Under the pieces are notes generated by a model. It was not told where the DNA came from. It was given only the letters and a program-made list of their open reading frames with translations, and did no database searches. Position numbers and translations under genes: made by a program. From Norana najaformis (lineage: Eukaryota > Annelida > Clitellata > Crassiclitellata > Hormogastridae), in contig OZ029923.1 of the NCBI GenBank assembly GCA_964023275.1, positions 6,499,729-6,563,728 on the forward strand: a stretch of DNA of 64,000 nt, read 5' to 3'. Every line of letters starts with the position of its first letter. Position 1 is the stretch's first letter. Shown in pieces: positions 1 through 10,969 of the stretch.

Positions 1-720
1 ATTAATATTATGGAGCCAGCTTTGTTTACTGTGACGCGTACTGGGTTTTCATTGTTAAAGTACACGAATATATAGATATGTACGCGTTTATGGGCCAGAA
101 TAGATTGGGGCGTGAAACATGAGAGCCTTAACATAAACCTCGAGGTTCACCTACAGCAGTCAACTGAATGTAAGGCAGTGTAATGTAACCGAATTGACAT
201 AGCACGTGTGTCGCAAAAGTGCTTTGAAGCATATGACCTTAGCAGGAACTTAGCAGGGCGGATCCAGGATTTAAATGTTTCGGAAGCAAAGTAATGTTAG
301 AGTTGAGCAAAGTGTTTGCATTCACATACGAATGTATCATACTCCCAGGCTTAGGGTAACATATATCCTGTACTGATACAGTTCCAGTTTATGTGTGACG
401 ATGATGTTTATCATGATGTAACCTAAGCTGTTCTTTTATTCCATTTGTGTATTTTTCATGTATATTGAAGTTCAGAAGGCATCCATCGCAGGCTGCCACA
501 GTAGTACAGCTCTGTATTAATGGTGACATAGTTTGAACATAGGAACATAGGAAATGTGGTTTCTAAAAATAACTGATAGTCATCCAGATTGTGCATTTCA
601 ATAGTGCAATCATAATCTGGAGTTGAACCCCAGGTCGCAGAGATGAGAAAACCTGCGGTGACCTCACAAATACCATACTATCCTAAATTTCAGTTAAAAA
701 GTGTTGTTTCCGTAGTAAAT

Positions 721-845
721 GTAAACATACGGGTTTTTCTGTAGCAACCGTATGGCCTCTCCTGCTCGAATTTCAATATATTTATTGGGTGAGATCCTTC
801 ACCACTGCTGCCCTTTTAAATGGGCATCATGGTCACTGGTTCGGT
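721..845 (-). repeat. SINE-1 copy, tRNA head missing
   Basis: Matches the family core 'gcgaccgtatggcctc ... gagatccttcaccac ... tttaaatgggc' seen complete at 18592-18838 and 38519-38781. The tRNA-like head, on the right-hand side in plus-strand reading, is lost. Confidence 0.7.
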
Positions 846-1221
846 GCAGGTTTTCTATGTTTACTTACAAATTTGTAAGAAAATTTTGTTAAAACTTTTT
901 GTATCCCCGATAAGTAGCTAGATTATAAGAATGCCAAAACGAAAATGAATTGTCCTAGTTTTTTGAAAAATAATTTTGGCCAGCCCTTGTATAAGAAAAA
1001 GAAGAATAAGTGCAACCCATTATAATTGGGGAAATCTAGCCACTTCATTCCCTTGTCTTTATGCCAGTTGGTTGATCACTGATCTTATTTTATCGTGTCT
1101 CTTTTCTTTGGGCATGAGCTTTGGAATTTATTTTTTTATTTTCTGGTTTAAGTTTCCTGGCCGTAATATCAGATCTTTAGGACCTCTTGTATCTGTATCC
1201 TGCTGTATAATTAATTTGGCT

Positions 1222-1273
1222 AATCATAATCGTAATCGTCAACTCGAGATTTCTACAGCGCCAAATGAAAAGC
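1222..1273 (-). repeat. SINE-2 3' end fragment
   Basis: aatcataatcgtaatcgtc, then ctcgagatttctacagcgcc, is the reverse complement of the SINE-2 tail, which ends ggcgctgtagaaatctcgag plus GATTAC repeats. Confidence 0.65.
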
Positions 1274-3440
1274 TAAGTGTGTTTTAATCGTGTGCATTAC
1301 AAATTTCTGTTTAATAATAATAATAATAGTAATAGTAATAGTGATAATAATAGTGATAATGATATTGATAATACCCTGGAGAATTTGTAAGATAGAATGA
1401 CCAGACGTCCCAGTTTTTTGGGGATTTGTCATGTTTTTTTGGTTGCTGTCCAGGTGTCCTGATGACTTCCGAGTTGGTTTGGATCAGTGGCATGAACTAC
1501 TAGACTTCTTCAACAAATGAGAATTCTGGACTGTTTTCACTTCAAACTAACCATCGATTTATGTCTTTATAAATGTGCTATATAAGTTCTTAGACTAGAT
1601 TACATTTGATTTCTTCTTGGTGAGGTTTGGGCCACAGCTGCTGCAATGATCTTCTGGTTTCAATTATTTCCTGGGGTGTAAATAACCAAGAGCATGGTAG
1701 ACGGGTGTTATAGTCCCGTGCTCCCCTATTAATCTATCTCTTATCAGTCTTGATCTTTAGCCTGAGGAGGCTGATAAGTCATCTGGCACCAGTTGCTGCT
1801 GCTGCTGCTGCAGCTGGTATGCCCTTCAGTGCAAGGATTGAATGTCTTAGCTCCAAGTCTTAGTCTCTTGATGAGGTGGGTGCCTGGGTGGGGTGATCTG
1901 GCTGGCTGACCCAGGCGGGACAGGACTTGGATCTCGTTAATGGGTCATATTATCCTCATGGCAGAGAGACAGACGGACTCAGACAGAGACTCATACACAG
2001 ACGTAGTAAAAGACTGGAACAGACATACAGGCATAGAAAGAAGAGAACTTTTAGAAAGACGCTGAGATTTCTAGTATGCCTGCTACCTCTGCTTTTGGTT
2101 CTGTTACCCATGCAGTCATAAAACCCTTCAGAACAGTAAGTTATTTTTGGAGATTTTAATTGCAAACACTTCTTTTATTTTGCCTTTGTTAAATGGGTAA
2201 TGTAATGAATGAATTTTATGATTTAATGGATTAATTGATTGCATGATGGATTGCTGAATAAACTGTAACATAGAGGATGACGTTGTGACATAAATTACTT
2301 TGTAATGTAACACTATAATATAATACAGAGCAATAGAATGATTTTAAAATTGATGACATTGACAATAACTATGATAAAGACGATGATAAAGAAAAGGTGG
2401 AGGAGGTTGAAGATGGTGATGGTAGTGATAACAATAACTACACTATGTAGTATGTATGTGTGCATGTATGTATGTAGATAATTACTACAGTACTTTTTAA
2501 GTACCTCACAAAAGTGCTGCCTTTGATAGCCTAAATGATGTTAGTATCATTAGGAACAATAAGTTGTCAGTAAGCGAACAGTGCTCTGATAACTAGAATA
2601 GTACCACTGGTGTTGAGTATTATCACTATTATATCACTATCACTGGTAATAGTGATAGTAATAGTAGCTATTATTACCACCATGATTCCCCAAATACTCT
2701 TAGCAGTCACAATCACCAGTTATAACTTACAACTGGTGATTATATGTGATTGTTAAGAATATTTGGGTGATTATAGATAATTAAGTAAAGACTTCATAGC
2801 ATTCTTATCTTTATGACCAGAGCAGAGGGAGCAGCAGCCGTGGCTGTTGGAGTCGATGGTTCCTAAAAGACCTGAAATGCTTGGGGGAGAGAGGGTTGGG
2901 GTTTGTGCCTAGAGGGTTGTCTGTGGAGTAGGTCTGATTATCTGGTTTGGCTGCAGGGAGGGTGAATGCTAGGCTTGAATCTTCTCATTAATCATTAAGA
3001 TTATGTTTCAGTAATGACTCTGACTGGGGGTTGTAGTGCTAAGGGCTGTGAACATCTACCCTCTGCTGCTGAGGATGGAGGGTCAGAGCAAGGAGTCTAA
3101 ACCTCCTTGGCCTGAGATGGGGTTGCTGCAACTGGATGAGGAAGAAGGATGCTATTTCAGGCTGAATCACGTCACCTTGTTGTCTGATTGGACTGGGAAG
3201 GGGGCGGTTTTGATATGAGTCATAATGGGTTAGTACTGGTTTGTTGAGTAAGCTGTTAGTACTCTTACAGCAGAAGGAGGTTGGCGTCTTTAGGTTAGGA
3301 ATTGGTCTTGCTCATTTGTTTATGTGTAGAAAATAAATGAAGAGAATTGCTTTGGGTTGGTGTTTGGGTGACACTGGTGAGTGTTAGGTCTTGAAGTGTT
3401 TGCTGGTTGGCTTGAAAATCTGGTCAAGTCCTGCTGACAG

Positions 3441-3957
3441 TACTTGAATTGTCTCTAGAATGAATACTTGAATTGTCTTTGAATACTTGAATTATCTTTA
3501 GAAAGAATACTTGAATTGTCTCTAGAATGAATACTTGAAATGTCTTTAGAATGAATACTTGAAATGTCTTTAGAATGAATACTTGAATTGTCTCTAGAAT
3601 GAATACTTGAATTGTCTTTGAATACTTGAATTATCTTTAGAAAGAATACTTGAATTGTCTCTAGAATGAATACTTGAAATGTCTTTAGAATGAATACTTG
3701 AAATGTCTTTAGAATGAATACTTGAATTGTCTCTAGAATGAATACTTGAATTGTCTTTGAATACTTGAATTATCTTTAGAAAGAATACTTGAATTGTCTC
3801 TAGAATGAATACTTGAAATGTCTTTAGAATGAATACTTGAAATGTCTTTAGAATGAATACTTGAAATGTCTTTAGAATGAATACTTGAATTGTCTTTAGA
3901 ATCAATACTTGAATTGTCTTTAAAATGAATACTTGAATTGTCATTAGAATGAATACT
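3441..3957. repeat. 24-bp minisatellite with 139-bp higher-order repeat
   Basis: The unit is AATACTTGAATTGTCTCTAG plus AATG, in about 21 copies with variant motifs (gaaatgtcttt, gaattatcttt). The variant 'gaattatc' recurs at 139-bp spacing (about 3490, 3629 and 3768), because one unit is 5 bp short. That gives three copies of a six-unit block. The minus-strand open frames here are by-products of the 24-nt period. Confidence 0.85.
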
Positions 3958-5287
3958 GCTGATAATAGCCATCTTTGTATGTGCTTATGACTGAAGCTGA
4001 GCAGAACTAGGCAACTGATGGTCTTAGGTCTTTAAAAAGAGAGCTGAACATTCTTGCTAATATTAGCTGTGTCTAGTAACATGGATATTCGTTTTGAACT
4101 GCTGATTTCAGCTGGGAACTGATGTTGATATAAAGCATGTTTGAAATAGAAGCAGATGAAAGATGAACAATTGACTGACCTGACTGTACTTTATTTACCT
4201 TGTATGGCTGTTTGGTGGCTACTGAGTGTAAATTCAGTTTCTTATTTTGATTTCTTGAGCACTGCTAAAAGCCTTTTTGTTATTATCACCAGGGTGTGAA
4301 TGTTTGTCTCGGTTCAGTGGTTTTCTGTCAGATCCTCTGCCTTTTCTGTGTTTGTGTAACCCTTGAATGTTCAGCTGAAAGAAGCCTCAGCTTGGGCATG
4401 AACAGGCACACATGAATCTAGTTGTGTACAGTTATTCAAGTTTATATTACTTGTATTAAGTATTGCAGTTATTAATAATGGTGCTGTAGCTCAAATTTTA
4501 TTGTTATTCAAGGTGTGAATTAACTAATTGTACTGTGATTCAAGGTGTAAATTAACCTGTGAGGGTGGGGGTGAAATTACCTATGAGGGTGCCATCATGG
4601 AAGCCTATTTGGCCTGTAGACCAAAGCTTTTAACTCCATTGTGATAAAGTGTATATACCCCAGAGAGGCCTTTCCTGAGGAATGAACTGTACAGGTTAGT
4701 CTTTGGGTGGCTCTCTGGGCTGGTTATGTGGCTGGTAGGATTATTCCATATGGACTCCAATATACTGGTACCTTTCTGCTTTCTTTAGGCTGGTAACCAA
4801 AGTCTAGAGTTTTAAAATAGTTTTTCTATGGGTTGTTTCATAAGCGTGTGATTCTGCTACTTGAATTGTGCCTATGATCTCTGTAAAGAGTCATGTGCCT
4901 TATTAGCATTTGACAGCAGCAGCTTGTTTAATATCCATGGCACTTGTGTGCTAAAACCTACTTGAATAACTGTCATTTCTACTGGCCAGGGAATCCACTG
5001 TTATGTGTGCCTTTTATCAATGCTTTAAAACTGTTATCTTCATCAAGGATGGGCTGGGTAGGTGCTTCTGGGTAGATCTTTACCTCCAAGAGACACTACA
5101 GACATTTTCACAATGAATTAACACTACTGTCATACATAAAAGCAAACAGCTTAGATCAGGAAGTTCTTGGATTTCGTTGGATCCCTCCCTATTTGTGGAT
5201 AAGCGGGTTAAATAGTTGCCATGTTTCATTTTGGTTTCTAACGCATTCAGAGGTTTCAATTATCTCTTTAACTGATTACTCACCAAC

Positions 5288-5450
5288 TTCTATAGTGCCG
5301 GTGTCTGATGCGCAAAACATCAACCGATGGCGGACCAAAACCAAGCGATGACCAGGTCAATACTAAGGTCAGTCCACTGAGACAGAAGCAGCCTATGGTG
5401 GATAAGCCAGCTGAAAAGCTGAGTCTTTAGCTGAGGCTGAACTGACATAA
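5288..5450 (+). repeat. SINE-6 dispersed repeat copy
   Basis: Begins cttctatagtgccggtgtctg, followed by gcgcaaaacatcaaccgatgg. Related copies lie at 11703, 30328, 49756 and 51088. Its right half (cagaagcagcctatggtgg) matches cagaaacaacctacggagg in the 30328 copy. Confidence 0.65.
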
Positions 5451-5467
5451 AAGACTGAGCAGGAGGA

Positions 5468-5562
5468 ACATATGGTGGGAGAGAGAACATATGCTGGGAT
5501 AGAGAACGTATGGTAGGAGAGAAAACATATGGTGGGAGAGAGAACATATGCTGGGGGAGAAT
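5468..5562. repeat. 19-bp minisatellite, 5 copies
   Basis: Unit ACATATGGTGGGAGAGAGA; copies alternate between GGTGGG and GCTGGG variants. It directly follows a SINE-6 copy. Confidence 0.8.
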
Positions 5563-6050
5563 TCCAAAATTTTGGTTGAGCAATCGAAAAAGCTCATTCA
5601 CCAAGAACACTTTGGTAGTTCAGCTAGAATAGTTTGTGGTAGATACCAGTTTGACTTAATACCTACGCAGGTCATAAATCCCTCCTTAGCTCATTTCTTT
5701 CTGCTACAGGTGGATGATCATATCCACAGCACACCTGTATAAGCTACCAGCTCTGCAAACCACAGGTGTTGACATTACATATGATAATTACTAACCTACT
5801 TTTGACAGATTTCTATGTGTACTTCCTTTTTGATTTTCAGATGTTGTGTTCTTTCGAAGGCATTTGTTGAAAGACTGTTGAGAACAACTGAATATTTCAT
5901 CAGATGTTATTAAAAATCTACAAGGACTAGGTTATATATGTGACTGAGAAATAAATGACACAGCATCAATAACGTCAACGCTGTTTGAGTTCTTGTACAG
6001 TATTTCTTGATTTCACCAAAAATACTGCTTCTTTCGCATTTACTAATCAA

Positions 6051-6669
6051 ATGGCACTAACAAAAATGGAGATGTCAGTATTAAATGGTTTTGGAGATGA
6101 TGTTCATGCATATGACGATAAGTCAAGAGTCAGTATTTGTAACGAAACGCAGTTTGCCATCAAACAGTCAGACCCTAGGTTATCAGCGTCTCCAGCTATG
6201 CGGTTTGATGACAAGGGGCCACATCGTGAGATGGCAATTGACTGCCCAGCAACATTTGTTGGCATGAAGAAAGAACCTCCAAGGTATCCACGGCCTCTCT
6301 CCATCATCCAGAATTCTGGTGGTTCTGTTCCAAAGGGTAAGACCCCTCCGTCCACTCTTCCCCGAGCCCAGGACCAGAAGTCCATGAAGTCAACAGAGGA
6401 GGATCGTGAGAGGATGGAGAGGATCAAACGATACCAGGAGGATCTGGCAAAACGTCGTGAAGCAGAGGACCGCATGAGAAAGGAGCAGGAGTTCTTGAGA
6501 ACGTCTCTGAGAGGCTCAAAGAAGCTGCAGGAGTTAGAAGAGAGAAGGATGAAGGGCATCGTAAGCACCGGGATCGTTAATCCTACATATCTGGCAGAAG
6601 AAGAGGAGTTTATTCTGCAGAAGAACGCAAACAGTCTGAAGCCAGGGACCATCAAACCTAAGCCAGTTG
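6051..6669 (+). CDS. PALS1: PALS1 exon 1: N-terminal PAR6-binding region
   Basis: Encodes residues 1-206. Residues about 57-66 read [10 protein letters not shown], matching the conserved ECR1 motif (REMAVDCP in vertebrates) that binds the PAR6 PDZ domain. A charged helical stretch follows (about 118-172, rich in R, E and K), then TGIVNPTY, matching the second conserved patch before the L27 domains. The exon ends at CCAGTTG with donor GTGAGT (phase 1). If the donor is not used, the frame stays open to a stop at 6755 and adds a hydrophobic tail. Confidence 0.93.
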
Positions 6670-9600
6670 GTGAGTGGTGGACTGTAGCATTCAGAAATTC
6701 AGAACTCCTGCCATTCTTCGTATTTCTGTGTTCTATACTGTTATATCTAGTGTGATTCTTGCATCAAAGCTTCTAGGTTTCACCCCTCATCCCTTACACA
6801 AAACAATTCAAACTACAATATAACTGAAATTTAGCAATGCCCTCTTTACAAAGTGCAGAAGTGCACACTGAAGGCAGGTAAAAGGAAATATTAAGAAGCA
6901 TAACAGTTTGGATAAGTTAAGTTTTCAATTTAGAGCAAAAGACTGTCGATTGGTTAGAGAGTCGTGAACATGAGGAGGTAGAGAGTTCATATGGAGGGAG
7001 TATTCCTTCACCCCTATGGTTTTTCTTTTACTCCATTAATTGTAGGTCAATCCTGTCCTTAAGTTTTGGATATCACTCCAGTATTTGTTTCTCACTACTT
7101 TGATTCTGGGTTTTTCTCTGGCATTCTGGGTGTCAGCACTTCTGTTATGTTTCTTGCCTAACTTGTAGTTCAGCTGGCAAAGCTTTCCTTTCAAATTGCA
7201 TGACCCAACTTGTATGTGTTTTCTTGCACCATAACGTTGTTTTTTTTTAATGCCTCTTACAGTGAAGCCTTAGACGCCAAATGACTGCTTTCCTCTTCTG
7301 AGACTAATGAGACTAATGTCTATGTCTTACTTAACTCTACTGGTTCTCTGCTTTCAAAAACCATCTGCTTTATCTCGAATGTTCCAGTATTACACTAACA
7401 ATGCACTAAGTCTCAAACCTGTGACACCGTGCTCTGTGAACTGCGGTTTCATCTTGCCGCTTTATTATTCTGGACCGTATAGGTTTGTTTGTGTTTGTTC
7501 ACAGTTGTTGAGGACATAGTAACAAGCGTCGAAGAAACAAAGAAGTTTCTGCCACATTCGATCAGCCAACAGGAACTGGACTTTTTGAATCGGTTTCTGC
7601 TGAGTGAGAGGTTCAAGAATCTTCTGCAGGTGCATGACAGAATCGTGGAAGTGGTGCTTACTGGTGCCTCTGTGGTGTCAAGAGGTGAACCCTTTGCACT
7701 GCCACTTCACCACGAGGCTCTGAATGACCTTGATGATCATCTGGACACAGCTGCTGCAAAAGAACTGTCATATTTGCTTAGCAAGCCTCACGTAAAGGTT
7801 GGAAAGTCAGGCAGATTTCTAAGCTCATGTTGATGACAGTGGTTTAGTAACTCTGATGAGAATAATTAATAAATGATGATGGCAGCAAATTCAACCCGGT
7901 AATGATGATGACAAGGATGATGAAGATCAATGATGACAGCTTCATGTAGGATGATGCAGATGATAAGAATGGAAGGACAGTGACTTTATCGATGCTGACA
8001 TTTGTAATGGACTTATTTGAACTTGAAGAATTTGAATGACAACATGAGTGACAGCCTGATGGAATTTAACAATTTTTTCCTAACTTGCAAATGATATGCA
8101 AATTTATGTCCTTGTAAAGCAAACTCACATTTCAGAAGTAATTAGTCCCAGTTTTGTTTTTCTATAACTTCCCTTATAACTCTGCCTTATAAGAGCATAT
8201 CATTGAATTGTGCAGTATTTTGTGTAGGATTTCTTGCTGGCACATGACGGATGTCTTCGACTTCGACTGGATACTGCACAGGCAGCACCCATATCCGAAT
8301 CTCTTGCACCAGTTGACCCAGAGAGGGCATATGATGAGTACCTCTACGATCATGCCTCACAGTATGGTGAAGACAGCATCAAGATCGTACGGATACAGAA
8401 GACAGCGGAACCACTGGTAACAGAACGCCATGGTTTTTATCACTTTTAACACACTGATCGCTGGTCCAATTTTAGGCTAGGCGCGACTAATATAGGCCAA
8501 AAAACACAGAACTCGCGAGGGACGTGTTAACACGTCCCACAATTGTTTTTATTCTTTTTTGACATCCTTTTGTTCACAGAATCAAAAATAACTGTTCCTT
8601 TTATGAGTTTATCTTACTATCTCACTGTAGGACGTCTAGAGATCACGTTCAGTATGATACTGTTTGAAGCGTAGTACTACACATGGTACATTCAGTCTTC
8701 GGCATGTATGTGATATACCAGGCCCTAGAGAGTGTCCAAAATAATCGTATATGCATTTAGTAGGTGACAGAACATGTCCACTATTACTGCTAAACAGCAG
8801 GAATTATTACTGGGAACTGCCTAGACACAGTTGATACCAGATGGACGTGTATACACGTCCGTGTGTATATATACATATATATATGTATCGATCTTGGCTT
8901 GACAGCCGAGGCCGAACAATATTCTGGCGCCCAGTTCCTCCAAGCTTCTTGTAGAGAATACATGCACCTGCTACAGCCATGTAAATCATCTGTAGGACTA
9001 TCTTTCTGTACCAATTCAATAACTTTCTCAATGGAGCGTAACGAGGGTAAAAATCAGTCCATTTGGTTCATTCATTCTTCGGCATATGTGATATATATAT
9101 GATAGTGTCCAAAATAATCGTATATGCATTCGGTAGGTGGCAGCACTTGTCCACTTACTATCAAGCGTTGCAATTCCTAAAAACAGCTCATACCAGAGGG
9201 ACGTGTATACACGTCCGTAGTAAGGCCATTTGGCCCATTCAGTCTTCAGTATATATGTGATATATATATATATATGATAGAGAGTGTCCAAAATAATCGT
9301 GTATGTACTCAATAGGCGACAGAACATATCCACTATTATTACCAAGCGGCAGGAATTATTACTGGGACGCTGAACTGCCTAGAAAGGTTGCTACCTGAGG
9401 GACGTGTTTACACGTCCGTCGCGTCCCAGCTATACAAATGAGGGACGTGTTAACACGTCCCTCGCGTCCAACGTGTTAAAAAGCAAACGCAGTGTTGTGA
9501 TCCTTAATTTACAGTTGTTAATTATTTATCATGATAATTTTTAATGTAATTCCAATATCTGATGATAAGCATTGATTGATGGCACTGAGCAATTGTGCAT

Positions 9601-10937
9601 TGAGTGTTTGTTAAATATCACACTCTAGTAACTTTGTTGAAGTATGCTTGAACCATTGCCTTCTGGCTGCACATAACCAATTGCTGACTGTGATGTATGC
9701 AAAATCATGAAAGTGCAGTCTGTGTCTGTATCGTTTAAAACGGGTTTGAAGAATGGTTTCATCTAAGCTATTTAAAGAGTTTTACTATTGGAACACTAGT
9801 ATTTGAATCAATTCAGTTATGGTGATATGTGGGCAGTGTTATACACCCAAGTACTGTATTCCTTGCAGTCTTTCATTATGACCATCTAATATTTTATGTG
9901 ATATGTGTATTGTGCTGCTGGGAGTTTATTTAATTGGAGCTATATGAATGTCCGGATTTGTACATTATGTATGTCTTTGCCAATAGGGTGCCACTGTACG
10001 AAATGAAGGAGAGTCGATTGTGATCGGCCGGATTGTGAAGGGAGGTGTTGCCGATAAAAGCGGTCTCTTGCACGAAGGCGACGAGATTCTGGAAATCAAT
10101 GGTACAGATGTTCGTGGTAAATCCATCAACGAGGTCAGCGATCTGATGGTGAGTAAGAACAACGCTGGATTTTTTACCTAATTTGGTCGTCCGGGAAGTT
10201 TTACACTGTTACAAAATCAGAGTCGTTTGAGGAAAGTTGGCACTTTGTTGTCGTCACATTATTACATTACATCATGTGTATGGTCAGTGTACTCCTTATG
10301 GCCAAGTTGCCAAAGCATGAAAAATTTCTGCTTTGGAGGGAATTGAACCCCTGACCACTGAGTTGACAGTCCGTCATGCTAACCGCTAGACTATCATGCA
10401 GTTAGGAATGCAGTATGTTTAATTCTGTCTTATCAAGTGTTCAAGTTCACTATTGTGTTTGCAATGCTTCTTGTTTGGTTTTCTTCTCTTGAAGTCTTGT
10501 TTGACTGGTGTTCTGACATTCCTCATCAATCCTAGTCCTGAGCAGAAGATTCAGCCGGCTGAACAACCTGTGGTTAGTAAGATACCAGTGAAGTTGTGGC
10601 AAAAATGGTTTGAAAAAGGGTTTCATATGATACTTTTGAATGCGTCAGAATTGTCTTCCCGAAGTCTTGGGATCATTCAGTTGAGACAGAAGTTCAATCA
10701 CAGTGGTGATATGGTGTTTGGTGTAAAATGATACATAAACTGCCCATGTTGGCTGCTAAGGAGGTGCTGGCCTTTCTGTCCGTGTATCGGCAGAAACTGT
10801 GAAGGTTTAGGTTGTTTGTGCTGGCATTCTGTCTGTGAGCATTGCCTAACTTCATGATCGGTTTTGATAACAGAAAACTGAATTTAATGAAGAAGATATG
10901 GCAGTAGTTCTTATTCATAAATTTATGAAAACAACAC

Positions 10938-10969
<32 letters not shown>

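Larger units (their letters stand above)
1..5984. other. Repeat-rich 5' flank of PALS1
   Basis: No protein gene is supported. The region contains a truncated SINE-1 (721-845), a SINE-2 end (1222-1273), a (TAA/TGA) tract near 1311-1370, the 24-bp minisatellite at 3441-3957, a SINE-6 copy and a 19-bp minisatellite (5288-5562). Short open frames (for example 1927-2121 and 3036-3218) have no recognisable domains. A PALS1 promoter or 5' UTR exon is probably here but cannot be pinpointed. Confidence 0.5.
8446..9479. mobile_element. Possible piggyBac-like element cluster bounded by TTAA, with five palindromes
   Basis: Left end TTAA-CACACTGATCG at 8446; right end ...CGCGTCCAACGTG-TTAA at 9476-9479, which read from the other strand is TTAA-CACGTTGGACGCG. 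Inside lie palindromes at 8519-8538, 8843-8860, 9199-9216, 9399-9418 and 9442-9461. Three related internal blocks (about 8690, 9065 and 9230) share 'cattcagtcttc', 'agagtgtccaaaataatcgt' and 'ggaattattactggga'. TTAA targets with CAC-starting ends suggest piggyBac-type MITEs. No transposase is present. It sits in PALS1 intron 3. Confidence 0.5.

Noticed and set aside
3594-3972. Repetitive 79- and 116-aa minus-strand frames
   Set aside because: Explained by the 24-bp minisatellite period; all frames lack any domain-like sequence.
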